From Euryodendron excelsum (taxonomy: Eukaryota > Streptophyta > Magnoliopsida > Ericales > Pentaphylacaceae), in NCBI GenBank assembly GCA_033060915.1, contig CM065377.1:32305183-32369182 (forward strand): a stretch of DNA of 64,000 nt, in the 5' to 3' direction. A program made the translations under genes and the position numbers. Under the pieces are notes generated by a model. It saw nothing but the letters and a program-made list of their open reading frames with translations, was not told where the DNA came from and did not search any database. Below are positions 35,544 to 47,410 of this stretch, piece by piece. The first letter of the stretch is position 1. Every line of letters begins with the position of its first letter.

Positions 35544-35827
35544 AATAACCTGGTAAGAAAAATACAAGCTACATACAAAATAAACAACTAACAAATAGAG
35601 AGAAAAGTATGAAAGCTTTCAAGTTTCTAAGCACATATGTGAGGGAATTAAGGTCAAACTTATCAAACTATAGACAAAGTTTTAGAAGTTACAAATTAAC
35701 AGTTACATGTTACATGTTACATGTCAAAATATGGTTACAACTATGTACATATCAAATAACCAACTACACAAAGCATATAGAGGAAGACAAAAGGTTAGTC
35801 CATCATTGACAAGTTGGAATATGACTG

Positions 35828-38800
35828 TTAGACAGGAGCATCAACCGTTGCTCCTTCTGTTCCTTCCCTAACCCAGTGAACATCTTTATCATGAAGGGCA
35901 ATATTTTCTTCCAGTTGTTGACTTGCATAAGGCTCAGCTTGAGTGTCTAAGGAATGCATATCAAACAAACTTCTCTGTGACATCTTCACAACAACATGCC
36001 AGTCTACTTGTAAAGGGTCTGACGCATACCAAACCTGCTCTGCTTGGGATGCAAAGATGAAAGGTTCATTGGTCTCTCGATCATCTCGGTATAACAAATG
36101 GTTGAAGTTGACCAATGTAAACTTGAAAGCATCTTCCTTCTTCCCGCGGATGTTATCAACCCAATCGCACTTAAACATAACAAATGCCATGTCATTAGTG
36201 TATCGAATTTCAACAATATCAGTCAGTTGTCCATAGTAGTACACAGACCCCACACGAGGATTATTATCCTTTCAACTAGCATAACTCAGGGTCTCAGCCT
36301 TTAAACTTACACCACTATTTTGAGTAACTTGACTATCATCCATGTGCTTCACACGAAAATGGAACCCATTGACGTTGTAGGCATTATACCTATATGCTAT
36401 GTCATTAGGACCATTTGCCAAATTTGTGATTTCATCAGAGAAGATGATATTTGTTGTCCTTCGTAAAGTTTGAACCTGTTATGCAACCAGGAGTGTATAT
36501 TTATATTCATGAAGTGTACGTAAGTTTGAGTGAACTGAAAAAAATAAAACATACATGATTGCTGAACCAAGTGTGGAATGTTTCAAAATGCTCGCGCTGA
36601 ATTTGATGATTGTGTGCTTGAGGAAATTTTTCCTTAAGAAATTCAAGGTGATTGCTGTGCAATAAAATTACATATATGAAGATGATGTATATAAAACTGC
36701 TACATACTTTAACATGAAGTGGTGATTAAAAAACAAACTTACTTTATGAATGATGCCACTGATTTAGAGTTGAACAAGACATAGCGATGAGCCTGTGTCA
36801 GTACACTCTTATGAGGACGAAAAAATTTGCATAACCCTTCTGGACCATCTTTGCTCCGCACCGGTCGATTAGTTTTGGTTTCTATGTCATGAAGATATTG
36901 GGCACAGAAATTCATGCACTCTTCCATCAAGTACCCTTTAGCTATTGAACCTTCTGGAAAAGCTCGATTTCGAACATACTCTTTCAATGTTAGAAGATAT
37001 CTCTCAATTGAGTACATCCATCGATATTGAACTGGTCCACACAATAATGCTTCATCTGCCAAATGAATGGGCAAGTGTTCCATTATATCAAAGAAGGCCG
37101 GGGGAAATAATTTCTCAAGATGACAAAGAGTTACTGCTATACGATCCTGAATATACTGCAAGTCAGTTACACGATTCAACTTCGAGCACAGTTGCCTGAA
37201 GAAGTTGCTCAATTCAATTAACGGTTCAATGACTTTCTTAGGCAAAGAATGACGTATAGCCAAAGGAATAAGTTGTTGCATCATGACATGATTGTCGTGA
37301 CTCTTTAAACCCCAAATAGTCCTTTCATCTAAATGAACATGTCGTGATATATTAGATGCATACCCATTTGGCACTCTAACTTCCTTTAGCACTTTCAAGA
37401 ACAAATATTTTTCCTCCTTGGTCATCGTGAACTGAGCAGGAGGCAAGTACAATTTGTTGGCCCCCTTCTCTACTGGGTGCAATGCTTCTCTAATTCCCAT
37501 TTCTTTCAAATCACGTCGGGCATTTGCATTGTCCTTCGACTTTCCCACAACTCCTAGTATTGTCCATAATACATTGTCACATACATTCTTCTCTATATGC
37601 ATCACATCGAGATTGTGTCTTACTAAATTATATTTCCAGTACGGTAATTCATAAAAGATGCTCTTCTTTTTCCAATTATGGGTTTTGGGCTCATCATTCT
37701 TTTGCTTCTCTTTTGATCTCCGGTGCCTTACTGCAAGGTCATCCAATCTGTATTGGGTAAGGATACCTTTTGCTTCCAACTGTAACAACATATCTGATCC
37801 AGACAACATTTCAGGTTTTGTTCCAATTTCTTGGGTCTTATCAAATGATACTCTATCCCTTCGGAATTTATGTCGAGTAGGCAAAAAGCGACGATGGCCC
37901 ATGTAGACAAACTTTTTTCCGTGCTTCAACCTTCTGGATTTAGTTTGTGTATTGCAACACGGGCAAGCATATTCACCTTTGGTACTCCATCCCGACAGCA
38001 TGGCGTATCCAGGGAAGTCACCAATTGTCCACAATAAACATGCGAACAATTGAAACATCTGTTTGGTCGATGCATCAAAAGTGGGTACACCTTCATTCCA
38101 AAGCTCATTCAACTCCTCGATTAACGGCTGCAAGTAGACATCAATCTTGTCACCGGGTCCTTTAGGCCCATCTATAAGCACAGACAATATAAAAAATGGT
38201 TGCTTCATCCACATCCAAGGTGGTAGATTGTATGGAATCAACACTACAGGCCAAGTGCTATGAACTACATTCATCGATCTAAACGGGTTGAATCCATCCG
38301 ACGCAAGCCCAAGCCTCACATTGCGGCTATCACTAGCAAAGACTGGGTTTCGCCGATCAAAATCTTTCCACGCCTCAGAGTCTGCAGGATGCCTTAAAGT
38401 CCCATCATTTGTTCGGTCCTCTGCATGCCATTTCATTGACCTAGATGTATTGGACGACATAAACAATCTTTGCAGCCTTGGCTTCAAAGGAAAGTACCTC
38501 ATCTGTTTTGCAGGCTTCAGTTTACCACGATTTTCTGAATTATTGACACTCTCTTTCCATCTAGAAACATGACATATGAGACATTCATTAAGATCAGCGT
38601 GCTCATTCCTGAACAACATACAACTGTTAGGGCATGCATCCCAAGTCATATATGTAAAGCCTAGATCTTCAGTTATCTTTTGAGCTTTATAGTAATTCTT
38701 AGGAAGTTGCACACCCTCAGGAAAAGCCTCACTCAACAACTCGAGTAACATATCCATTGACTTGTCCGTCCAATGATTGAGCACCTTAAGATGCAAGAGT

Positions 38801-39273
38801 CGAACAATGAACGACAATTTATTAAATTTCTTACATCCCGGATACAATTCACACTGCTCTTCCTCTAGAAGCTTGAAATACTTAACAGTTTCTTCATTCC
38901 CTCCTATCTGGACATCATCATTCTCAAAACTTCCACCTACATGTGGAATAGCATCATTTATCATACCGATCATATCATCTGCAAAGTCTGCATCCCCCAA
39001 CATTCCACTGTCTCTATCAGGGCAACTAGAACTAGAAGGATAAGATTCCCCATGACTAGTCCAAATCTTATATTTTCTTAACATCCCCTTGTTGAGAAGA
39101 TGCTCACGCACAACATCTCGTGAAAAATAGTAACGATTTGCACACTGCCTACAAGGACAGCAGATCAATGAATCGGCACCCTTGCCAATGTACGCAAACA
39201 CAAGAAATTGGTCTATTCCGTCCACATATTCCCTGGAAAGCCTATCACCAGAATCAATCCAACTCTTGTCCAT
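35828..39273 (-). pseudogene. TNP2-type CACTA transposase, three exons, one in-frame stop
   Basis: Inferred exons: 39273-36743, 36654-36555 and 36475-35828 (GT-AG, frame kept), about 1,092 codons. I chose MDKSWI (39273), the usual family start, although an in-frame ATG lies at 39345. Domains in order: transposase-associated domain with CPCRQCANRYYF (about 3-75); Tnp2/Transposase_21 core including FQLFACLLWTIGDFPGYAML and ACPCCN (about 270-490); DUF4218 (about 668-780, IRHSLPKKVIEPLIELS); DUF4216 (in exon 3, after about 950: VYYYGQLTDIVEIRY...VMFKCDW). A TGA at 36274-36272 interrupts the protein just before DUF4216, probably from an Arg CGA codon. Otherwise the frame is clean. The role is cutting and joining transposon ends; without readthrough the product lacks DUF4216. 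Confidence 0.85.
36272..36274 (-). other. Nonsense codon in TNP2 exon 3
   Basis: TGA in the frame ...LSYAS-stop-KDNNPRVG. Relatives have an uninterrupted coding block here. A single C-to-T change of CGA would explain it, as expected from deamination of methylated cytosine. Confidence 0.75.
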
Positions 39274-39345
39274 TTTTTTGTATATATCCACATAAACATT
39301 ACTAATTAAGTCATCATACGTAAAATATAGATCATAAATGTTCAT

Positions 39346-40380
39346 GCAACGTGAAAATTATCCATACAACTCCTCTTTAATAGGTAAGTGGTCCTATCCC
39401 ATTCAGGAATGCATCATCTATGCAATAGGAAGTAGCTCAAACCGTTTTGTCCCTCTTTAAGGAAAATCCGGCAGCATCTCCCTACAGTTCTCCAAGTACA
39501 CGACGTAAACGAAGTGTATTGTTGTACACCACATCCCGTATGTACCCAGAGAACACAGAGTTTGCTACACAGAATTTCCATCAAAGAAGAACAATTTAAA
39601 CCGGTGAGCCACTAACTACTACATAGATTTATGCATTCCCGAATTATCCGAAACTGGATAATTCAAGAACCATCTCATCGTAGTTGAATCCTCAAACTAC
39701 ATAGACGATTCTTGAACGGGTCTAAGGTTATATGCTTATATTTTAATTAACTCATGTCATGAGTTAATTAAAATATATAAATATAAATTGTTACTATAAA
39801 GTAAGAAAGTGAATTAAACAAACCTGCTGAACCATAGACAATGGCAAATGATTGTAATGTTTATCAAATTACAAGCACACAGATGTACTATCATGAAGAA
39901 GAGAAGCACATTGTGCTATCAAGAAAATAAAAGATTGAAAATAGTCATATTCATTAAGCAGTTAGTGACATCTAAATACGTGTATCAACCATAAACAAGA
40001 ACAAGGGCATATGGTTGAAATTCTATCATTAATCAGTTAGTGTAGATGGTTTCAAATAGCTAAAATTGAAGCAAACCCCATTTCCTTTTTCCTAGTTTCT
40101 TATTCTTAAGAAGTTCATGTGAGTCTAGTTTTTACTAGTTTTGAATTAATCACAAAGTTTTTAATTTTTAGAGAGTTATAACAAAAAAAAGAAAAAAAAT
40201 TACGTGGTTAGATATTCCATTCCGAATTTTGGCTTATTTGCAGAAAATTCACTAGAGACTTCTAAGGTCTCATCCAAAGCCTCTACAAGCATCGGTCTTA
40301 CTTACATAATTTTCAAGATAATATTAATTTCAAAGCTTTCAAAATAGGGTTTACTCATCTTATCTATTTACTAGGGATAA
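39346..40380. other. CACTA 5' region, no gene
   Basis: Sequence between the TNP2 start and the duplicated block. It contains the 41-bp palindrome listed below and no supported coding sequence. It may include 5' untranslated exons and introns of the transposase transcript. Confidence 0.45.
39737..39777. repeat. Perfect 20-bp-arm palindrome with 1-bp spacer
   Basis: The arm TATATTTTAATTAACTCATG is followed by one T and then its exact reverse complement. It lies about 460 bp upstream of the TNP2 start, inside the CACTA. Confidence 0.95.
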
Positions 40381-40383
40381 CCC

Positions 40384-40991
40384 GTGCCTACGGCACTCTA
40401 TGATAAATTTAAAAAAATATATATATATTCAGAAATAATGGTAAAACAATGGCTACCTCTTTTACCATCATAAGAAAAATTTTATTATGCAAAATTGGTC
40501 ACACAAATAGAACATATGTAAAAGTTAAAAGAATTCTCGAACTATAATGAAAATTTTGAATAATCAAGAATTCTACCAAGATCTAATATGATTTTCATAA
40601 CATTTGATAGTAGATTCCATTTGTTTACACATGATAAAAACGAAAGTATCCTTGTACATTAATACAAAAAGGTTAAAAGTGTATATATTACACTTTCAAG
40701 ACTTAACAAAGACCAACATACATATTTGACAACACAACAAACTCCATTAGAACATTAATAGCAAGCTTTACCAAAAGCAAGTCTATTGTCTGCTTCGAAA
40801 GAATAAAAAAAAGGAATTGAGTTTTCTTCTCTTTTAGACATTGTCTTCACCCCTTTTTTCCTTTTCCTTTTCTTTCAATTTATCGAGGAGTGCCGTAGGC
40901 CCATGCCTATAGCACTAAGTTAAAAAAAAAAAAAAATCAGCAGTAATAGTAAGAAAAATGGCTACCTCTTTTACTACTTTCTCTATCCTTA

Positions 40992-41038
<47 letters not shown>

Positions 41039-41440
41039 CGTGTGTCTGAAATTATTAAGTACAGAATTCTATTATACACAATTGATCAAATGAACGGAGT
41101 ATGTAAAGGCTAAAACAATACTCATATAAATAATGAAAAATTAAAATAATCAAGAATTCTCCCCCAATAAAATCAGCAATAGATCTCATCTGATTTCAAA
41201 AAAAAAAAAAGTTTATAGTAGATTCCGTTTGTTTACAAATAATGAAAACGAAAGTATCCTCATGCATTAATACAAAAAAAAGCTAGAACTGTATATACAC
41301 TTTCAAGACTTAGAGGAATAAAGAAGAACGTACATATTTCACAATACAACAAACTCCATATGAACATAGATAGCAAGTTTTAACAAAACCGAGTCTATTG
41401 TCAACTTCAAAAACAATAAAAAAGAATTGAGTTTAGTTTC
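40384..41440. repeat. Direct duplication of about 520 bp in the CACTA 5' region
   Basis: Blocks such as ATGGCTACCTCTTTTAC, ATAATCAAGAATTCT, AACGAAAGTATCCT, CACTTTCAAGACTTA and GAATTGAGTTT occur in the same order in 40384-40860 and 40899-41440. The copies differ by many substitutions and the second contains a CT run (40997-41036). No coding potential. Confidence 0.8.
40997..41036. repeat. (CT)n microsatellite
   Basis: A pure CT run of about 38 bases within the second copy of the duplicated block. Confidence 0.95.
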
Positions 41441-41519
41441 TGCTAGCAGATCTTGAGTTTTTTAACAAAACTGAGTCTTATAATGTGATGAATTTTATAC
41501 ATGAAATAATTTGAACATG

Positions 41520-41935
41520 TATAATGTGTGATATCTGAGCTCGAAACAGAGAGCTCGAAACAGAGAGGCGACGAGGGAGAAAGAGAGAAGCTTACCAGTG
41601 GGTGTGGACTTCCGGCGGCGACGACACCAAGGCAAAGGCTTCGTCGACGAGGGGTAGCAGTCCGTGAGCAGTTTCGGCGGCTAGGGCTTCCAGTCGCCGC
41701 TGCAGGCGACGAGGGAGGGGGGGGAGGGAAGAGAGACGGCTCACCATCGACAAGGCTTCCGACAATGCAAGCCATCCAAGCGTCGTCTTCCGGCAGCGGC
41801 TTTCAGGCGTCGTCTCCCGGCGATGGCCTTCCAGCCGAAACACTATCGCGCCGCGGTGGTCGTCGATCGTTCGAAGCTAGGGCGCGCAGGTGGTCGAATA
41901 AGAGGGAAAGAGGGAAAGAGGAGAAGAATAGGGGG
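41520..41935 (-). promoter_or_regulatory. GC-rich leader of the CACTA transcript (putative)
   Basis: A CpG- and GC-rich block in an otherwise AT-rich element, about 300-720 bp from the element's 5' end. Maize Spm has a GC-rich control region in the equivalent place (untranslated first exon), important for methylation control. The analogy is by position and composition only. Both strands have open frames here because of base composition; none has a recognisable domain. Confidence 0.45.
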
Positions 41936-41955
41936 GAAGATGATATTGGGTATCG

Positions 41956-42076
41956 AAACGACGTCGTTTTATACCAAAACGACGTCGTTTTATTTAAAAC
42001 ATTTGCTACGGCAAACCCGTCGCAAATACGCCGTCGCGAATAGTGGGGGTCGCCTTTGCGCATGCAAAATGACGTC
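41956..42076. promoter_or_regulatory. Three ACGACGTCGT palindromes near the CACTA 5' end
   Basis: AAACGACGTCGTTTT at 41956-41970, AAAACGACGTCGTTTT at 41976-41991 (cores 21 bp apart) and TGACGTCGTTTT near 42070. The GACGTC core is the plant bZIP (C-box/CRE-like) binding sequence. They sit just upstream of the GC-rich leader in transcript direction, suggesting a promoter element; this is inference. Confidence 0.5.
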
Positions 42077-42235
42077 GTTTTGCCCTCTTTCCCGACGGCA
42101 ACAAAGCCGTCGCAAATAGTGCCGACGAAAATAGCATTTTTTTGCGTTGGGAAATATGCCGTCGCAAATAATTGGGTATTTGCGACGGCATAGGTAGCCG
42201 TCACAAATAATCCGTCGCAAATAACCCTTTTTCTT
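42000..42235. repeat. Subterminal repeats, 5' end of the CACTA element
   Basis: Several copies of CCGTCGCAAATA and TTTGCGACGG in both orientations, matching those at 26048-26515 at the other end. Confidence 0.8.
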
Positions 42236-42241
42236 GTAGTG

Positions 42242-44590
42242 CCTTTAGAACTCATCAAGGGCACTATGAATTTCTTGTCATGCCCGTTGGACTCACCAAT
42301 GCACCTGAAACCTTCCAAAGCTTTATGAATGAAGTTTTTTGCATTTATCTCAGAAAATTCATTGTTGCTTTATTTAATGATATACTTATAGACAACAACT
42401 CCTGGGAAGAAAACTTAAGACACTTAAGGACCATCTTGGAGATTTTGAGACATTATTAGTTGTTTGTTAAGAAATCAAAGTGTGCTTTTGGCAAGCATGA
42501 AGTAGAATCTTTAGGCCATATTATAAGTGATAAAGGAGTGTTTGCAGATATGAGCAAGGCGGAATGTATGAAGAATTGGCCTACTCCAAAAAGTCTTAAA
42601 TCCTTGAGAGGATTTTTACAAAAATTTGTAAAGGAGTATGGACAAATTTGTGCCCCCTTCACCAATTTGTTGAAGAAAGATGTCTTTCTATGGATTGATG
42701 ATGCTGGAAGGGCTTTGGAATAACTAAAACTATCTATGTCCCAAACACCTTTATTGGCCATGCCTGGTTACTCGCAAAGCCATAGAATGTGATGCATCAA
42801 GTAAAAGGGTTGGAGGAATTTTAATGCAAAAGGGGCCACCCATTGCATATATGAGCAAGGCCCTTGTTCCTAAAACTCTGGGACTCTCCATATATGAAAA
42901 TGAGTTGTTTATGGTTGTTAACAAGTGGAGGCATTACCTGTTAAGAAGGCCCTTTATTATCAAGACTGATCACCAGAGCCCTAATTAGCTTTTGGAGCAT
43001 AAAATAACCATTATCATGTAGCAAAAATGGATCACCAAATTGTTGGCGTATGATTATGAGATAAGATATAAGGTTGGAACTGATAACAAAGTCGTTGATG
43101 CCTTTTCTAGAGCTCCAGAGGAAGAAGGAAATTTGTATACAATTAACTTCATTCAAAAAAACTGGTTGCAAGAGCTTAGGAACAGTTGGTAGAATGATCC
43201 TAAGCTACAAACTTTGATTCAGGAAGTGAAAGCCGAAGGTAAGGCACATCCTGGGTTTGAGTGGAGGTAGGGTATTATAAAATATAAGGGGAAATTAGTC
43301 ATTGGATTTAAACCACATCTAAAGGAGAAGATTCTAAAGGAATTTCATATGTTAGCTGGGGGTGGCCACTCTGGTGTTAATAAAACCATCAAGACAATTA
43401 AAAGGAATTTCCATTGGAAGGGTCTTAAAAGAGAGGTCAGAAGTTTTATCTTTGAATGTGTTGTGAGTCAAAAAAACAAGAATAATAATGTTAGAATTCC
43501 TGGGCTATTACAACCTTTGCCCATTCCAAAACAAATTTGTACAGATATAGCCATGGATTTCATAGAAGGCATGCTTACTTCAAGGGGGAAGAATTCAATC
43601 ATAGTCATTGTTGATAGGCTTAGTAAATATGCTCATTTTGTGCCTTTATCCCACCCTTACACAGCTCAAGACATTGCACAAACCTTCGTAGATAATATAT
43701 TCAAGTTACATGGCATTCACAAGTCTATAGTAACTAACAAGGACCCTGTGTTAACAAGCTTATGTTGGAAGGAACTGTTCAAGTTGCAGGGTATGGAGCT
43801 GAAGCTTATCTCTGCTTATCACCCCCAAACGAATGGGCAATCTGAGGTCTTGAAAATGTGTCTTGAGAATTAGTTGAGGGGTATTACAGGGGATAAACTC
43901 AAGGACTGGAACAAGTGGATTCCTTTGGCTGAATGATGATGTAACACTAGCTACTACTCCGTAACTGGTATCACCCCTTATGAGGTCGTTTATGGCCAAG
44001 TCCCACCCCCATCATACTCGGTTCTTTATCTAAGATTCACCAATGGATGCAGTCAATGTTACTCTCTAAGAAAGATATTAGGCCATACTTCTCCTTAAGG
44101 AACATCTCCAAGCTACTTAGCATAGGATGAAGAAGGAAGCCTATAGGCACAGATCAGAAAGATAATTCGATGTCAGTTATTGGGTTTCTCTTCATCTTCA
44201 GCCCTATAAACATCTTACCGCTTCAATGCGACGAGACAGAAAATTAGCCCCCAGGTACTTTGGGCCCTTTCAGGTTCTATGGAGAATTGGACTTGTAGCT
44301 TATAAACTGCAGCTTCCCCAAAATTGTAGAATTCATAATGTGTTCCATGTCACTTCTCTAAAGAAACACTTAGGTCAATGAGTGGTTGTTTATCCTAATG
44401 TACCACCTACTAATTTAAAGGGGAGACACCAGCCAACACTAGTAGCAGTTCTTGGATGGAGGCTGGTAAAGAAACGAAATTAACCTGCTGCACAAGTTTT
44501 AATTTAGTGGTCAAACTCCTTTTTTGAGGATGCTACTTGGGAGGATTGGACCACGATCTAGGAACTTTTTCCTCAGTTTTTGCCTTGAGG
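42242..44590 (+). pseudogene. Chromovirus (Ty3/Gypsy) right half: RT, RNase H, integrase, chromodomain
   Basis: RT resumes right after the CACTA at RTHQGHYEFLVMPVGLTNAP. The catalytic FxDD motif reads FNDI, so one Asp is lost (about 42365). Thumb and connection: KCAFGKHEVESLGHIISDKG. RNase H is broken by stops (42720-43130). Integrase: GGGHSGVNKT zinc-finger start (the C-x2-C pair has lost one Cys), Asp in AMDFIEGM, Asp in TNKDPVLT and Glu in NGQSEVLK. A post-integrase block follows (KLAPRYFGPFQVLWRIGLVA-like, 44240-44290), then a chromodomain remnant ending EDATWEDW (about 44525-44550). Many stops. The chromodomain is the clade marker. No function is expected. Confidence 0.85.
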
Positions 44591-44807
44591 GCAAGGTGTC
44601 TCATGAAGGAGATGGGAATGATATGAGTTGGCGTAGTGACAAGCTGGCAAGCAATTGGATGAGCTGGATTTTGTTAGACAAGCTGGACTTCATTAGTTAT
44701 GTGGCACTCAACTATTGGAGGGAAGAGTAAAGAAAGTTACAAGTTGTTACAAATGACTTTGTTATGCTCTGAATTCAAGGCCAAAAAAGAGCAACCGAAG
44801 AAGGGGT

Positions 44808-45035
44808 TGTTAGGGTAATTACTTGGTAGTTATTTGAGTTATAATTAGTTAGAATTACTTCTTGTTATAGATTATATAGCTACGAAGCTTAGGGTTTGAT
44901 AGGATTGAAGATTTTAATCAAATTCAATTTTATATTTTTATAATTTTATCTCTTCTTTCTAGCTAGTACTATTGTTCTATTGTTCCATTGAATATTTGTC
45001 CTTAATAAAGAACTATCACAAGAATTGATCAACCA
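44808..45035 (+). repeat. 3' LTR of the chromovirus (about 230 bp)
   Basis: Starts TGTTAGGGTAATTACTTGG after a purine-rich AAGAAGGGG and runs to about GATCAACCA. No 5' copy exists in the window to define its end, so the right boundary is approximate. Sequence style (CTACGAAGCTTAGGG, TTATCTCTTCTTTCTAGCT) fits chromovirus LTRs. Confidence 0.6.
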
Positions 45036-45706
45036 AATCATTTATCCAAAAAAAAGAATAAAATAAGCGACCAACCAAAATTGGCAATCAATGAAACATA
45101 TCAACTTAAAAGTCTTCATCAAAGAAAATGCAAACACTAAAATGGTGATCAAGAGAGAAAGGGAGCAAGAATCACTAGGAACACCTAATGAGAGTGAGAA
45201 AAAGTCAATAGAACTAGCTATAACCATTGTAAAGCAGCAACATAGGCTGAACAAGAATGGGTGGGAAGTTAAATTACTTGATAATATCAATGTTAACTTG
45301 ATAGACGCTTAAAAACAAAAAAGTACAAAGATCAACAAAAGCCCAAACGAAACATCTCAATCATCTATTAAACATTTCAAATATTAGAAGAAAGTTCAAC
45401 AAAATAAGTGTGCCTGTGTATGTTCATAATGTATATATGCTTGCATATGTTCATCATATATGCTGAGGCAGAATAATTTCTTGCAGAAACCCCAAATTCA
45501 AGTGCTGGGAGTTGAAAAAAGGAATGCCAAAAGCAAACCTTGCTTGGATTCCTTAAAATTGTCATTGCCATTCAAGGAAGTGCCTGGCTTCCCTCTCTTT
45601 CAAGTAGCTCTGAACTCCATTAAACCAGCAAAGATTAAGACAAAGAAATCAGGTTTAGAGAGATATTGATAAAGGTCTTCATAAGAGTTTCTAATAATAA
45701 AGGAGG
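45036..45706. other. No gene recognised
   Basis: AT-rich. A short frame near 45488-45669 follows an acceptor-like TTTCTTGCAG and ends KKSGLERY, but nothing upstream or downstream supports an exon. The last bases (AATAAAGGAGG) before 45707 resemble a polypurine tract. Confidence 0.4.
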
Positions 45707-47231
45707 TGTAAGCACCCCATTTTTATCCGCTCAGCAATCTCTGACCCAATCAGACTCACATCCAATCTTCACAGACATATTCAAACCCAAACTGGATTTT
45801 TAAATGCCAGTCCAATCAATCAACTGCCTCTCGGGCCCATTAGGCCCAACGGAGGCCAAATAGCCAAAATGCCCCTGGTGAGGCTCACTTGGCACGCTTT
45901 TTGAGAAAATATCTTAGACCCATAGTGATAAGTCCACCCTTCTAAGACTATCCCCGGATAGTCTGGCATGTTCATTATGCATTTCAAGTCGACTTAGGAT
46001 CAATTTCGGTGATACTCGGTCAAAATGACCATTTTATCCTTGGGCGCCCGATCGCCCTCTCCAACCACACTGACTCTAGGAAATCAAACTGGTAAACCCT
46101 GGGACACTTGCACGTGTGTCCCCAATCTCCAACCACCATCTTAGTCCATCCCAGGATTATCCCGGCGAATTCTAGTCAAAATAACTATTTTGCCCCTGGT
46201 GAGCCGGTGGTCCGTTTCAACTACATTGGCTTTGGGTATAAAATCAGTAATCTCTAGGTACACTTCTAATAGTGTTCCCGACCCTCAAATTCCATTCCAG
46301 TCGACTCCAGGCCAATTCCGGTGAATCTCGATCAAAATGACCGTTTTGCCCCTAGCGGGCCTGTCATCCTTTTCAACCATTTTAGCTATGGGTGTCAAAC
46401 CTGCAAATCCTGGGACACTCTCGAGTGCCCCTATATTTTTTTCCAGCTCGGCCCATTGACCAACACCTTTCTAAATCAAGCTGGAGCTTTCCAGAGCAAC
46501 TTGTAGTGGAGCCTGACCAAAAAATGGCTGGGAGCCACTAGAAGTGGTGCCCAAATCTTTGCCTTGCAGCCTAAGGTCAAATAAAATCAAATCTCCACAA
46601 AATCTAAAGATGGCACCACTCCTAGTGATGTCTGGCCAAAAAAATGGCTTGATGCTACTAGTAGTGACGCCTGGCTAACTGGCTAAATTTTGGCCTAGGG
46701 CCACTATGAGTGGCGCCACCTCCTCTGATTTTTGCCTATAAATACAGTGCACTCGCCAACGTATTCCAAGTTGAAATAAAGCACAAAAAACCTCTTTCAA
46801 ACTCTTTATAGCCCTCAAAAATCCCAAAAACCCTAATTCTCTCAAAGGTGTGAGCCTCCCTTGCCCCATAAACTCGAACCCTGGCCCATACACCTTTAAC
46901 CCTAGCCTCCAAGCTCCATTGAAGGTCACATCCAGCCCTTTCAAAGCTCTTGAAGGCCTGTCAAGTCAAAGACAAAGCCTCCATTGGTTAGGTCATCCTA
47001 ACCCTCTTCATAGTTAGGGTTGCATAAGGAAAGTGATACATCAAGTGAAATCTATAAGGTTCATACTAGTGTTCCGACCCCTAAATATTTTGCAAAACCT
47101 CTTTTTCAAAAACTATTTTCAAACATCACGTCCTTGAAACAAACTTCCAAAACTCTCTTGAATTATGTTCAAAAATATTTGAAAACATTTCAAATACCAT
47201 TTCAAAAGCACTTCCAAAAAACTATCAAGTT
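45707..47231 (+). mobile_element. Truncated Tat-family LTR (5' part)
   Basis: Starts TGTAAGCACCCCATTTTT like the LTR at 47232 and shares its order: 156-bp modules (near 46027, 46183, 46339), decayed palindromes (46520-46720) and TATA box (46737-46744). It stops abruptly at 47231, where the next LTR begins with its own TGTAAGCACCC. The simplest reading is that the younger element at 47232 inserted into this older LTR; the remainder would lie beyond the window or is lost. Confidence 0.75.
46737..46744 (+). promoter_or_regulatory. TATA box of the truncated LTR
   Basis: TATAAATA, preceded by the decayed palindromes and followed by TACAGTGCACTCG-type start-region sequence; position matches 48903 in the next LTR. 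Confidence 0.6.
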
Positions 47232-47410
47232 TGTAAGCACCCTATTTTTGACCGTTCGGCAGTCTACAGTCCGTCCAAACTTGATTTCAAGTCAATATGG
47301 ACATATTATAGAATTCTAGTCCTAATCCCATCTATCCATCGCTTCGTGGGCCCACAAGGCCCAAATAAAGGCAAAATGACCAAAATACCCTCAGGGGCAT
47401 TGGTCAGTCT

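Larger units (their letters stand above)
26032..42241 (-). mobile_element. CACTA (En/Spm) DNA transposon, 16.2 kb
   Basis: On its coding (minus) strand the element starts CACTACAAGAAAAAGGG at 42241 and ends TTTTCTTGTAGTA at 26032. The 3-bp target duplication CCT (26029-26031 and 42242-42244) is as expected for CACTA elements. Subterminal GCGACGG repeats lie at both ends. It carries a TNP2-type transposase gene, a second Ptta/En/Spm-type gene, a GC-rich 5' leader, and a 6.6-kb 184-bp satellite-like array in its 3' third. The last base of the 3' terminus is A instead of G, and TNP2 has a stop, so this copy is probably immobile on its own. Confidence 0.92.

Noticed and set aside
41528..42043. 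171-residue frame with Arg/Gly/Ser-rich sequence
   Set aside because: Lies in a GC-rich block where frames open on both strands, runs into the subterminal repeats, and shows no domain. More likely the untranslated leader of the CACTA transcript on the opposite strand.
45460..45669. Possible host exon after an acceptor-like TTTCTTGCAG
   Set aside because: Translation looks fairly normal, but there is no partner exon, no recognised family and it sits between two retroelement remnants. It could be a captured gene fragment; a protein search would decide.
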